Numbered from the stretch's first letter, positions 1-7,562 are shown. The stretch: DNA of 14,147 bases from CAYMJK01 sp043101635 (GCA_043101635.1 JBICIE010000061.1:1-14147); one strand, 5' to 3'. The notes: generated by a model from the sequence alone, not told the origin. Made by a program: numbers and translations.

Positions 1-16
1 GACGCTCTTCCGATCT
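1..16 (+). other. Illumina read-1 adapter remnant (not genomic)
   Basis: The first 16 bases, GACGCTCTTCCGATCT, are identical to the 3' end of the Illumina TruSeq universal (read 1) adapter. They sit exactly at the window edge, where untrimmed adapter is found on contig ends. They should not be translated or treated as biology; the genomic sequence starts at about position 17. Confidence 0.95.
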
Positions 17-205
17 GATGGCCGAGGCGTGACCAACCAGGGCGCACAGTCTGACCGGCCGGCGGCCCGGCTTGTCGAAGCGCTGGCCGAGGGGCGTCTC
101 GGCAGCGCCATGCTCGCCGCGGCAGCGCAGGCCGCCCGGCGCGACCGTGAGGCCCGGGCCGGCCTTGACCGGCTCAAGATCCCGGTTCAGGAGGCGCCCC
201 GATGA
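17..205 (+). CDS. Partial or small hypothetical protein upstream of flgF
   Basis: This frame is open from the first genomic base to a TGA at 203-205, with the GC-rich third codon positions typical of the neighbouring genes. The stop overlaps the flgF start as ATGA, the arrangement of translationally coupled genes. The peptide is Ala/Arg/Glu-rich and probably helical, for example a stretch reading ARLVEALAEGRLGSAMLAAA. Two readings are possible. It may be the C-terminal end of a larger gene cut off by the contig edge. Or it may be a complete 58-residue protein starting at GTG 29, which would overlap the TGA (30-32) of yet another upstream gene as GTGA. I do not recognise the family. Position suggests a flagellar or regulatory role, but the sequence does not show one. 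Confidence 0.5.
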   Translation, partial: DGRGVTNQGAQSDRPAARLVEALAEGRLGSAMLAAAAQAARRDREARAGLDRLKIPVQEAPR

Positions 206-972
206 ATTACGGGCTGCAGATCTCCAGCTCCGGCCTGCTGACCAGCCTGTACCGGCAGGACGCCCTCACCAACAACCTCGCGAACCTCAACACCGTCGGC
301 TTCAAGCCGATTTCGCCCGCCGTGCGCCAGCGCGAGCCCGCCTCTATAGAGGATGGCCTCGGTCATCTGCCCTCCAGCGCCCTGCTCGAGCAGCTTGGCG
401 CCGGGGTGCTGCTGGGCCCGAACCGGGTCAGCTTCAAGCCAGGCCCACTGCTGGAAGGTGGGGAACTGGATCTGGCCATCGATGGCGACGGGTTCTTCGC
501 CGTGCCCGGGGCCGATGGCCAGTCGCCTCGCCTGACGCGAGACGGCCGGCTGACGCTGGATGCCCGCGGCACGCTGGTGCAGGCGGCCAGCGGCCTGCCG
601 GTGCTGAACGTCGCCGGGCGGCCGATTGCCCTGCCGCCGCAGACGCCGGTCGAGATTGACGCCGACGGGCGCATCTTCGATCGCGAGGGATCGCAGCTTG
701 ATCAGATCCGCCTCGTCGGCGTCCGCGACACCGGCGCCCTGCGCCCGGAGGGCCAGGGGCTGTTCGTGGCGCCGCCGGGCGCGCTGGAGGCCGGCTGGCC
801 CGCCGGCGGGCGGATCGTGCAGCGGTTCGTCGAGGGTTCCAGCGTCGAGCCGATCGACGCCTTGCAGGACATCACCAGCGCCTCGGGCGCTGTCTCGGCC
901 AACGCCGCGATGATCGACTTTCAGGACCGTCTCATGGACCGGGCCATCAACGCCCTGGGCCGCGTGAGCTGA
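202..972 (+). CDS. flgF: FlgF-type flagellar proximal rod protein
   Basis: This 256-residue protein has the flagellar rod/hook architecture. It opens with an N-terminal D0 helix (MNYGLQISSSGLLTSLYRQD) carrying the signature ALTNNLANLNTVGFK at about residues 21-35. A beta-rich middle follows (AIDGDGFFAV, then a typical LTLDARGTLV segment), then a C-terminal helix with SVEPIDALQDITSASGAVSA. Length matches FlgF (about 250). FlgF builds part of the proximal rod, exported through the flagellar type III apparatus without a cleaved signal. The start is supported by AGGAGG at 189-194, seven bases upstream. A second FlgG-like paralogue is the main alternative, but a shorter, more divergent copy directly before a canonical flgG is the usual flgF arrangement. 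I see no cysteine, as is common for exported flagellar parts. Confidence 0.9.
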   Translation: MNYGLQISSSGLLTSLYRQDALTNNLANLNTVGFKPISPAVRQREPASIEDGLGHLPSSALLEQLGAGVLLGPNRVSFKPGPLLEGGELDLAIDGDGFFAVPGADGQSPRLTRDGRLTLDARGTLVQAASGLPVLNVAGRPIALPPQTPVEIDADGRIFDREGSQLDQIRLVGVRDTGALRPEGQGLFVAPPGALEAGWPAGGRIVQRFVEGSSVEPIDALQDITSASGAVSANAAMIDFQDRLMDRAINALGRVS

Positions 973-999
973 TTCGCCCGAACCGGGCTGGAGTGCGCC

Positions 1000-1812
1000 A
1001 TGGCAGTTCTTGCGCTGCATTCGGGAGCCAGCGGCCTTCGGGCCATGAGCACCAATCTCGACATCATCGCCAACAACCTCGCGAACGTGAACACGCCGGG
1101 GTACAAGTCGAGCCGGGCCAACTTCCAGGATCTGCTCTACGTCGAGCGCATGCAGCCGGGCGTCGAGAACGCCAACGGCGACCAGCGCCCGACGGGCCTG
1201 TACGTCGGCCTGGGCGTCAAGGTCTCCGGCACGCAACTCAACTTCGAGGAGGGCGCGGCCATCCCGTCCGGGCGCCCGCTGGATGTGCGCATTCAGGGCG
1301 CGGGGTTCTTCCAAGTGCAGGTAGAGGAGGCCAAGAGCGCCGACCAGATCGCCTACACCCGGGCCGGCAACTTCGCGCTCAACGCCGATGGCGAGCTTGT
1401 GCTGGCGACCGACCAGGGCCGGCGCGTGGTCCCATCCATCCAGATTCCCGATGATCACATCCCGCCGATCTCGATCGAGTCGGACGGGCGCGTGCTGGTC
1501 AAGACGCCGGGCTCGACCGAGCCGGAGGAAGTCGGCCAGTTCGAGCTGGCCACGTTCATCAATCCGGCGGGCCTTGAGCAGGTCGGCGAGAACCTGTACG
1601 TCGAGACGGTCGCCAGCGGCGGGCCGATCACGGGCGACCCGGGCGAGGACAGCTTCGGCACGCTGATCGCCGGCAGCCTGGAGGCGTCCAACGTCGATCC
1701 GACGCGTGAGCTGATCGACCTGATCCGCACGCAGCGCGCCTTCGAGATGAACAGCCAGTCCATCCAGGCGGCGGACGAGTCGCTCCAGGTGGTGGCGCAG
1801 CTCGGGCGGTAA
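1000..1812 (+). CDS. flgG: Flagellar distal rod protein FlgG
   Basis: This 270-residue protein is slightly longer than enterobacterial FlgG (260). The N-terminal D0 region has IIANNLANVNTPGYKSSRA at about residues 22-40, followed by NFQDLLYVERMQPG. That matches the FlgG-specific stretch (FEDLLY...QPG in enterics) that separates distal rod protein from hook protein. The C-terminus, LEASNVDPTRELIDLIRTQR then AFEMNSQSIQAADESLQVVA, is the canonical D0 closing helix. It polymerises as the rigid distal rod that crosses the periplasm and P/L rings. The start is supported by GGAG at 990-993, six bases before the ATG. The 27-bp gap from flgF holds a small GCCCG-AAC-CGGGC hairpin (976-988). It lies between the proximal rod and ring genes in the same operon. 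Confidence 0.97.
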   Translation: MAVLALHSGASGLRAMSTNLDIIANNLANVNTPGYKSSRANFQDLLYVERMQPGVENANGDQRPTGLYVGLGVKVSGTQLNFEEGAAIPSGRPLDVRIQGAGFFQVQVEEAKSADQIAYTRAGNFALNADGELVLATDQGRRVVPSIQIPDDHIPPISIESDGRVLVKTPGSTEPEEVGQFELATFINPAGLEQVGENLYVETVASGGPITGDPGEDSFGTLIAGSLEASNVDPTRELIDLIRTQRAFEMNSQSIQAADESLQVVAQLGR

Positions 1813-1872
1813 CGGCGCTGCGATGACCTCACATGAGACTGTCTGACGAATCGGGCGAGGACGCGGCGCGCC

Positions 1873-1902
1873 TTCGCCCGCTTTGCACGTGCACGCGGCG
1901 AA
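1873..1902. promoter_or_regulatory. Inverted repeat in the flgG-flgA gap
   Basis: The 127-bp gap between flgG and flgA (1813-1939) is the only sizeable break in the rod/ring part of the cluster. It contains the perfect 10-bp palindrome TGCACGTGCA (1884-1893) nested between TTCGCC (1873-1878) and GGCGAA (1897-1902). The inner and outer dyad centres differ by about one base, so the structure is slightly asymmetric. It could be an operator, a weak RNA hairpin or chance. No T-tract follows, so it is not a typical terminator. Confidence 0.3.
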
Positions 1903-1939
1903 GATCGGTTTGGCACGCTGTTTGAGGGTTGGTGTTGTG

Positions 1940-2974
1940 ATGCGCCGGCTACTTGCCCTACTCCTGTGCTCGGCGGTGTGTGCCACCACCGGTCTCGCCC
2001 AGAGCGAGATCCGGCTGCTGCCTGCCGCGCACGTGCCCGAGGGGCCCGTGACGCTGGGCGCCATCGCCGAACTGCGCGGGCCCGAGGCCGAGGCGCTGGC
2101 GGATGTCGTCGTGGCGCCGGACGCCGCGGCCTTGCCGCTGACCGATGGCTGGCGCACGCTGGCGCTCGATCGCGTCCGCGAGGCCCTCGATGCGCAGGAG
2201 GCGCCGTGGGGAGCGCTGATGCTGCGCGGCAGCGCCTGCGCCTTGCGCATCGGCGATGAGGGGCAGTCCGGCGAGGTCGCCGCGCCGGTGGGGGCGGCCC
2301 AGCTTGCCAGCCGCATCGAGCCGGGCACGGTGGGGGCGGAGGTCGCGGCCCGCCTGGGAGCGTTGCTCGGCGTGGCGCCGGCCGATCTGCGGATCCGATT
2401 CGAGCGCACGGAGGCGGACCTGATGGCCCGCTCCAGCGCCGGCCTCATCATCGACGCCCGCCCGGCCGGCCTGGGCGCGCGCACGCCGGTGGACCTGCGC
2501 ATCTACCGGGGCGACTGGATCGAACTGGACACGACCATCCGCGTGGAACTGGAACTCCGCCGGCGGACGGCGACCACGCGCCGGGCCCTCGGGCGCGGCG
2601 AGATCATCGAGGCGGCCGATGTCGCCATTGATGAGGCGTGGCTGGCGCCGGATGTCGCCGCCGCGCCGCCGGGCGAGGTGATCGGGGCGGTTGCCCGCTC
2701 GTCGATCGAGGCCGGGCACATCGTGCTGGCGACCGATGTCGAGGCGCCGGTGGTGATCGAGCGGCGCGACCGCGTGCTGGTGGACATTGTCAGTGGCAGC
2801 ATCCTGATGCAGGTGAAGATGCGGGCCCTGGAAGACGGGCGCATCGGCGATGTGATCGAACTGGAATCCATGGAGCCCGACCGGCGCGACCGGCGCCGGC
2901 TGGAGGCGCGGGTCAACGGGCCGGGCCGGGCAGTGGCGCTGGTCGGCGGCCCGGGCGAGGAGATCGAGCGATGA
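1940..2974 (+). CDS. flgA: FlgA, P-ring assembly chaperone (SAF domain)
   Basis: FlgA is a periplasmic chaperone needed to assemble FlgI into the P ring. I chose ATG 1940 because it gives a good Sec signal peptide (MRRLLALLLCSAVCATTGLA, cleavage near residue 20) and a 344-residue product. GTG 1937 would add one residue, and the frame also stays open upstream to about 1883. GAGGG at 1924-1928 is the likely Shine-Dalgarno, though its 11-base spacing to the ATG is long. The C-terminal half carries the FlgA SAF region: RRALGRGEIIEAADVAIDEA at about residues 215-235, then VSGSILMQVKMRALEDGRIG near 292-311, matching the conserved repeated-glycine/ALEDG motif. At 344 residues it is longer than enterobacterial FlgA (about 219); the extra N-terminal region is common outside Proteobacteria. 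Its stop overlaps the flgH start as ATGA. Confidence 0.9.
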   Translation: MRRLLALLLCSAVCATTGLAQSEIRLLPAAHVPEGPVTLGAIAELRGPEAEALADVVVAPDAAALPLTDGWRTLALDRVREALDAQEAPWGALMLRGSACALRIGDEGQSGEVAAPVGAAQLASRIEPGTVGAEVAARLGALLGVAPADLRIRFERTEADLMARSSAGLIIDARPAGLGARTPVDLRIYRGDWIELDTTIRVELELRRRTATTRRALGRGEIIEAADVAIDEAWLAPDVAAAPPGEVIGAVARSSIEAGHIVLATDVEAPVVIERRDRVLVDIVSGSILMQVKMRALEDGRIGDVIELESMEPDRRDRRRLEARVNGPGRAVALVGGPGEEIER

Positions 2975-3648
2975 CGCGAACGCTTGCGATGCTGCTGGCC
3001 GGGGCCCTTGCCGCGCCGTGCGCTGCCCAGGGGCTGCTGACGGCACAGCCGAATCCCGTGCCGCTGGAGGGCCAGGCGCCGGATCCGGCCGCCCGGCTCT
3101 ACGGCGTGAGCATGTTCGCGGTGCGCCCGCCGGAGAAGAAGGTCTACCGGGTGCACGATCTGGTCACCATCATCATTAATGAGTCGAGCCAGCAGACCAG
3201 CGAGCAGACACTGGAGACGCAGAAGAGCGTCGATTACCGCTCGCAGATCCGCGCCCTGGTCGACTTCCAGAAGCTGCTGGAGTTGCAGCTCGAGCAGGGC
3301 GACACCAACCTGACGCTGCTCGACCTGATCGCGGAGCAGGACTATGAGGGCGAGGGCGAGTACGAGCGCAAGGACCGCTTTACGGACCGGATCACCGCGC
3401 AGGTGATCGATGTCAAGCCCAACGGGATGCTCGTGCTGGAGGCGCGCCGCACGATCCAGGTGGATGAGGAGAGCAAGACGCTGGTGCTCTCGGGCAACTG
3501 CATGAGCGAATCGGTGACGGCCGAGGGCGTAGTGCAGTCTAATGAACTGGCGGACCTGCGTGTGATCGTCGAGCACGAGGGCGCCCTGCGCCAGGCCGCC
3601 AGCAAGGGGTGGTTCACCAGGGCCCTGGACTTCCTGTTTCCGTTCTGA
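2971..3648 (+). CDS. flgH: Flagellar L-ring protein FlgH
   Basis: FlgH forms the L ring, the outer-membrane bushing around the distal rod. The chosen ATG (2971) overlaps the flgA stop and has GAGGAG at 2957-2962, giving 225 residues, close to the family's usual 230. Family motifs are VYRVHDLVTIIINESSQQT at about residues 57-75 and, in the second half, VKPNGMLVLEARRTIQV followed by SNELADLRVIVEHEGALRQA and a hydrophobic end (WFTRALDFLFPF). A Sec-type leader runs to about residue 19 (MTRTLAMLLAGALAAPCAA). Most FlgH proteins are lipoproteins. Here the only early cysteine, Cys17, is preceded by A-A-P rather than a lipobox ending in G, A or S, so lipidation looks unlikely and signal peptidase I cleavage after CAA is more plausible. 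Confidence 0.93.
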   Translation: MTRTLAMLLAGALAAPCAAQGLLTAQPNPVPLEGQAPDPAARLYGVSMFAVRPPEKKVYRVHDLVTIIINESSQQTSEQTLETQKSVDYRSQIRALVDFQKLLELQLEQGDTNLTLLDLIAEQDYEGEGEYERKDRFTDRITAQVIDVKPNGMLVLEARRTIQVDEESKTLVLSGNCMSESVTAEGVVQSNELADLRVIVEHEGALRQAASKGWFTRALDFLFPF

Positions 3649-3656
3649 GTGAGCAC

Positions 3657-4790
3657 ATGGCGCAGATCACACATCCAACGCCGATGACCGGTCGCGGCTT
3701 CTTCCGGGCGGGCCTCGCGCTTGCGATTGGCGCACTTGCAGTGTGCCAGTTTGCGGCCCCGGCCTCCGGCGCCCGCGTGCGCGAGATGGTGCGCATCGAA
3801 GGGCAGAGCGAGTCGGTGCTGATCGGCATCGGCCTGGTCGTGGGCCTGCCCGGCACCGGCGACGATGGCGAGGCCCTGCGCATGGCCCGGCCGCTGATGG
3901 CGCTGCTGGAGAAGCAGGGCGTGCCGATCGGCGATCCCTCGGAGCTGGAGGGGACGCGCAGCGCAGCGCTGGTCGAGCTGACCGCCATCGTCCCGCTGGA
4001 GGGCGGGCGCACCAGCGACCGGCTGGATGTGCACGCTCAGGCGATCGGCGATGTCACCAGCCTCCGGGGCGGGCGTCTGGTCATCTCGCCGCTGACGAGC
4101 CACCTCCCGGGCAGCGATGTCTACGCCCTGGCCGAGGGGCGCGTGATCATCGAGGACGATTCGGTTCCCACTGCCGGGCGCGTGCGCCTGGGCGCCCGCC
4201 TCATCCGCGACATCCTGCCGCCGAGCCCCAAGCCGGTGATGAACCTGATCGTCGATCAGCGGTATTCCGGATGGTCACAGACCGACAAGATCGCCGGCGC
4301 CATCAATCAGTCGTACTTCGGCCGGCTGGATACCGACACCGTCCCGATTGCGCGCGCGCTGGATGACCGGACCATCCGGATCACCGCGCCCGAGCAGGAG
4401 CAGGCCAACCTGCCCGGCTTCATCGGCGACATCATGAGCTTCCAGGTCGATCCGTCGATCCTGGGCCTGCCGCCGCGGGTGGTGATCAACCAGGAGGCCG
4501 GGCACATCCTGACGACGGCGGATGTCGAGATCGATCCGACCGGCATTACACATGATCTGCTGGTCACCAGCCGGGCCGTGCCGCCGCCGATACCGACGCC
4601 GGAGAACCCGCTGGTGGTCTCGCAGCGCTGGACGGATGTGGCGCCGGGGGCGGATGAGATGCGCCGGGCCAGGCTGCAGGACCTGCTGGACGCCCTCAAC
4701 GCCATCTCGATGCCGGTGCGCGAGCAGATCGGCATCATCGTGTCGCTGCACGAGGCCGGGCAACTGCACGCGGAGCTGATCATCGAATGA
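3657..4790 (+). CDS. flgI: Flagellar P-ring protein FlgI
   Basis: FlgI polymerises into the periplasmic P ring around the rod. From ATG 3657, eight bases after flgH, it has 377 residues (family about 365). The Shine-Dalgarno is weak (GTGAG at 3649-3653). The next ATG, 3684, lacks any and would shorten the leader's n-region. The signal peptide covers about residues 1-39, with cleavage after SGA. Mature family motifs follow at once: ARVREMVRIEGQSE, then GIGLVVGLPGTGDDGEALRM at about 62-81. Later come AQAIGDVTSLRGGRLVISPL and VYALAEGRVII, the conserved GD.tSLrGG..l.tPL block. The C-terminus reads REQIGIIVSLHEAGQLHAEL. The only cysteine I see is in the signal peptide, so the disulfide of enterobacterial FlgI is absent. 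The flgA-flgH-flgI order supplies the chaperone and both rings together. Confidence 0.97.
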   Translation: MAQITHPTPMTGRGFFRAGLALAIGALAVCQFAAPASGARVREMVRIEGQSESVLIGIGLVVGLPGTGDDGEALRMARPLMALLEKQGVPIGDPSELEGTRSAALVELTAIVPLEGGRTSDRLDVHAQAIGDVTSLRGGRLVISPLTSHLPGSDVYALAEGRVIIEDDSVPTAGRVRLGARLIRDILPPSPKPVMNLIVDQRYSGWSQTDKIAGAINQSYFGRLDTDTVPIARALDDRTIRITAPEQEQANLPGFIGDIMSFQVDPSILGLPPRVVINQEAGHILTTADVEIDPTGITHDLLVTSRAVPPPIPTPENPLVVSQRWTDVAPGADEMRRARLQDLLDALNAISMPVREQIGIIVSLHEAGQLHAELIIE

Positions 4791-5209
4791 ATGTCGGGGC
4801 GATCCAGTCCGGCGCAGCCAGCGCGACACGGTCGCCGCTGGTGCGCGCGCAGGAGACGTTCGCGCAGGTTATCTCGCGGGCCCAGGAGCGCCCCGGCGCG
4901 CGCACCCGGGCCGACGAGGCCCGGGCCAGCGCCGAGCAACTGGTCTCCATCGCGCTGATCGAGCCGGCCCTGCGCATGGTGCGCGAGTCGAGCATGGCGG
5001 CGGGGCCCTTTGCGCCCACCGCCATCGAGCAGCGCTTCGGAGCAATGCTCGACTCGCATCGCGCAGTCGAGCTCGCGCGCTCCGTGAACATGCCGCTGGT
5101 GGACCGGATCGCCCGCGACATGCTGCACACATCCACTCCGTCGCCGGCGCCCGGTTCGGCCGGGCCCGGCGGACTTGTCACGTTTCCCGGGGAATTGCAT
5201 CATGAGTGA
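4787..5209 (+). CDS. flgJ: FlgJ-like rod-binding protein (no muramidase domain)
   Basis: This 140-residue protein matches the N-terminal rod-binding domain of FlgJ. A helix (AEQLVSIALIEPALRMVRES, about residues 49-68) corresponds to the family's F...L...mlkaMR pattern. It is followed by a G-F block and FGAMLDSHRAVELARSVNMP, then LVDRIARDML, corresponding to y..mlD..la..la...glGla..i..ql. The glucosaminidase domain of enterobacterial FlgJ (about 313 residues) is absent, as in many non-gammaproteobacterial homologues. A separate peptidoglycan hydrolase would then have to open the cell wall for the rod. The start overlaps the flgI stop as ATGA (4787-4790). The Pro/Gly-rich C-terminal tail looks disordered. 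Similarity is modest, so the name rests on motif plus position between flgI and flgN. Confidence 0.75.
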   Translation: MNVGAIQSGAASATRSPLVRAQETFAQVISRAQERPGARTRADEARASAEQLVSIALIEPALRMVRESSMAAGPFAPTAIEQRFGAMLDSHRAVELARSVNMPLVDRIARDMLHTSTPSPAPGSAGPGGLVTFPGELHHE

Positions 5210-5693
5210 CACGAGCCCGATGCCCGACGCCCCGTCGATCGATCAGCTCTGGGGCGTGCTCGACGAGATGGCCGAGCGGGCCGAGGAACTGCTCGGCCTG
5301 ATCCGCGAGCAGCAGGACGCGGTGCGGCGCATGGACGCCGGGGCCATCCGCGAGGCGACGCAGCGCCAGGCCCGCGTCGCCGAGCGACTGCGACAGCTCG
5401 AGAGCGCCCGCGCTGCGCTCGCCGGCGCCCAGCCGCTGACACAACTGGCCGAATCGATGGCGCCGGCCGCCCGCCAGCGCGCCCTGCGGCTCGTGGGACG
5501 CCTCGGCGAGGCCGGGCGGGCCATCGCCCGCGACAGCGCCGTGGTCAGCGCCTGCGCCGGCGCGATGCTCGGCCACATCGACGGCCTGATGCGGGCGGTT
5601 GCCCGCGAACTCAGTCACACCGGGGCCTACGGCCCCCGCGGCGTGATCGGCGCCGGCGCCCCCATCGTCAGCGGCATCGATATCACGAGGTAG
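5202..5693 (+). CDS. flgN: FlgN-like export chaperone for FlgK/FlgL
   Basis: This predicted small, almost entirely helical cytoplasmic protein has 163 residues. It starts at ATG 5202, eight bases inside the end of the upstream gene, with GGGGA at 5189-5193. Heptad-like helices rich in Glu, Arg, Leu and Ala run through about residues 15-140, for example ELLGLIREQQDAVRRMDAGA and ARVAERLRQLESARAALAGA. The C-terminal tail, AYGPRGVIGAG...GIDITR, resembles the glycine-containing Y-G tail of FlgN proteins. FlgN binds the hook-filament junction proteins FlgK and FlgL and delivers them to the export gate. Its place two bases upstream of flgK supports this strongly, because FlgN sequences themselves are poorly conserved. 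Confidence 0.8.
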   Translation: MSDTSPMPDAPSIDQLWGVLDEMAERAEELLGLIREQQDAVRRMDAGAIREATQRQARVAERLRQLESARAALAGAQPLTQLAESMAPAARQRALRLVGRLGEAGRAIARDSAVVSACAGAMLGHIDGLMRAVARELSHTGAYGPRGVIGAGAPIVSGIDITR

Positions 5694-5695
5694 CA

Positions 5696-7435
5696 ATGGG
5701 ACTCACCAGCGCTCTGCAGATCGGCCACTCGGCCCTCACGGCCAGCCAGATCGGCATTCAGCTCACCGGCCAGAACATGGCCAACGCCGCGACGCCCGGC
5801 TACTCGCGCCAGCTCATCGGCCTGGCGCCGGCCCGCGGCGACCAGAGCATCCTCGGCCTGAGCATCGGCTCGGGCGTGCAGATCCGCGGCATCCAGCGGG
5901 CGGTGGATGCGGCGCTGGTGGACCGCCTGCGCGCCGGCGTCTCCAGCGAGCACGCCGCGGGACGACGGCTGGACCTGCTCAGCCAGGTGGAGAGCACGCT
6001 CAACGAACTGACGGGCGAGGATATCTCCAGCGAGCTGAGCGCCTTCTTCAACTCCTGGAGCGAGCGGGCCAGCCTCACCGACTCCAGCGCGACCGTCGTC
6101 CAGCAGGGCAAGAAGCTGGCCGACTTCCTCGGGCGCACGCGCTCGGAACTGGAGCGGCAGCGCTCCCAGATCGATCGCGAACTGACCGCGGTGGTCAATC
6201 AGGCGGACCTGCTGCTCGGGGAGGTGGGGCGCATCAACGAAGCCATCGCCGAGGCCGAAGTCGGCGGGGCCCAGGCCAACGCCCTGCGCGATCAGCGCGA
6301 TCAACTCGTCACCGAACTGAGCGCCCTGATCGATGTCAGCGTGGTCGAGCAGCCGTCGGGACAGCTCGATGTGCTGTCCGGATCCATCCCGCTGGTGCTC
6401 GGCGGCGCGAGCCGCGGCATCGAGCTGCGCCGCCAGAGCGCAGGTGGCGCCATCGAGGTCTCCATCCACGTGCGCGGCGACGGCAGCCGGCTCCAGGTCG
6501 ACTCCGGAGCGGTGGGGGCGCTGCTGGAGGGGCGCGAAGGCTCGGTCAATCGCATGATCGACGAGCTGGACACCATCACCGGCCAGCTCATCTTCCAGGT
6601 CAACAAGCTGCACGCGACCGGCGTCGCCGATGGCGGCTACCGGAGCTTGACCGGCACGACACGGGTTGCGCCCTCCGACATCTCGCGCTCGCTCAACAGC
6701 CCGCTGAACGCGTCGCTGACGGATCTGCCCTTTGCCCCGCAGAACGGCTCGCTGCTGGTGCACGTGCGCGACGCCGCCACCGGCCAACTCCGCACGACGC
6801 AGGTCGAGGTTGATCTGGATGGGATCGCCAGCGACGGATCCGACTCCAGCGCCGATGACATGTCGCTGGCGGACTTCGTCGCGGCCCTGGACGCGGTCGA
6901 TGGCGTCAGCGCCCGCCTCGAGCCCGATGGCCGCGTGGCGATCGAGGCCGACCCCGGCGCCGAGTTCTCCTTCGCCGAGGACAGCTCCGGCGTGCTGGCG
7001 GCGCTGGGGATCAACAGCTACTTCACGGGGACCGACGCCTCGAACATCGCGGTGCGCGAGGACCTGCTGGCAAGCCCGGGCCAGCTCGCCGTGGGCGCCA
7101 TCGATGGCGCGGGCCAACTGGTGGACAACGGCGCAGCGCTCGCCATCGCCGGCCTGCAGGATGTCGCGCTGGACGCCCTCGGCGGCCAGACCATCCGCGG
7201 CGCCTGGACCACCTCGGTGCAGCGCATCGGCGTCGAGACGGACGCTGCGCTGACCCAGGCGGAGGCGACCCGCGCCGTGCGCGAGGGCCTGGAGGCCCAG
7301 CGGGCCGCCGTCAGCGGCGTGAGTCTCGATGAGGAGGCGATCAACCTGATCACCTACCAGCAGGCGTTTCAAGGCGCCGCCCGGTTCGTCAGTGTCGTCA
7401 ATGACCTGCAGCAACTGCTCATGAACATCATCTGA
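5696..7435 (+). CDS. flgK: Hook-filament junction protein FlgK (HAP1)
   Basis: FlgK (579 residues; about 547 in enterics) forms the first junction layer between hook and filament. The N-terminal D0 motif is QLTGQNMANAATPGYSRQLI at about residues 22-41. A D1 coiled region follows, including LSAFFNSWSERASLTDSSAT and LLGEVGRINEAIAEAEVGGA. The C-terminus reads SGVSLDEEAINLITYQQAFQ then GAARFVSVVNDLQQLLMNII, the hallmark of FlgK. A Flagellin_IN-like module lies at about residues 380-440 (LADFVAALDAVDGVSARLEP ... GVLAALGI). GAGG at 5687-5690 supports the start. I see no cysteine. The TGA stop (7433-7435) forms the first bases of the inverted repeat that separates this gene from flgL. Confidence 0.96.
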   Translation: MGLTSALQIGHSALTASQIGIQLTGQNMANAATPGYSRQLIGLAPARGDQSILGLSIGSGVQIRGIQRAVDAALVDRLRAGVSSEHAAGRRLDLLSQVESTLNELTGEDISSELSAFFNSWSERASLTDSSATVVQQGKKLADFLGRTRSELERQRSQIDRELTAVVNQADLLLGEVGRINEAIAEAEVGGAQANALRDQRDQLVTELSALIDVSVVEQPSGQLDVLSGSIPLVLGGASRGIELRRQSAGGAIEVSIHVRGDGSRLQVDSGAVGALLEGREGSVNRMIDELDTITGQLIFQVNKLHATGVADGGYRSLTGTTRVAPSDISRSLNSPLNASLTDLPFAPQNGSLLVHVRDAATGQLRTTQVEVDLDGIASDGSDSSADDMSLADFVAALDAVDGVSARLEPDGRVAIEADPGAEFSFAEDSSGVLAALGINSYFTGTDASNIAVREDLLASPGQLAVGAIDGAGQLVDNGAALAIAGLQDVALDALGGQTIRGAWTTSVQRIGVETDAALTQAEATRAVREGLEAQRAAVSGVSLDEEAINLITYQQAFQGAARFVSVVNDLQQLLMNII

Positions 7436-7551
7436 AATCACAAATGGCAAATGGGCAAATGGCAAATGAAGAGCAAGTAGGAAGAGCAGGAACCAGGCGC
7501 GGATCTCCGCGTTCTCATTTGCCCTTTGCCCCTTTGCCATATGCCATTTCA
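7433..7551. repeat. AT-rich imperfect inverted repeat made of AAATGGC units
   Basis: The flgK-flgL gap is occupied by a large dyad. Bases 7433-7469 pair with 7515-7551 without gaps at 32 of 37 positions. The left arm is a short tandem series: AAATGGC (7442), AAATGGGC (7449), AAATGGC (7457), AAATG (7464). The right arm is its complement (CATTTGCCC, TTTGCCCC, TTTGCCAT, ATGCCATTT). The loop (7470-7514) contains a perfect small hairpin, CGCGGA-TC-TCCGCG, at 7498-7511. Its AT content is unlike anything else in the window. The left end coincides with the flgK stop codon and the right end touches the flgL Shine-Dalgarno (AGGGG, 7551-7555). There is no transposase and no obvious target duplication. 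It resembles a REP/MITE-like non-autonomous element, or a structured intercistronic RNA. Confidence 0.8.
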
Positions 7552-7562
7552 GGGGTCCTCTC

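Noticed and set aside
187..2502. A 771-residue open frame on the minus strand opposite flgF, flgG and part of flgA
   Set aside because: It is antisense to three well-supported genes, has no family motif and runs across gene borders. Long antisense open frames are expected in GC-rich coding DNA with GC-rich third positions.
7442..7549. CRISPR-like array because of the repeated AAATGGC units
   Set aside because: The units are only 7-8 bases and directly adjacent with no spacers, and the right side is the inverted complement; it is a palindromic element.
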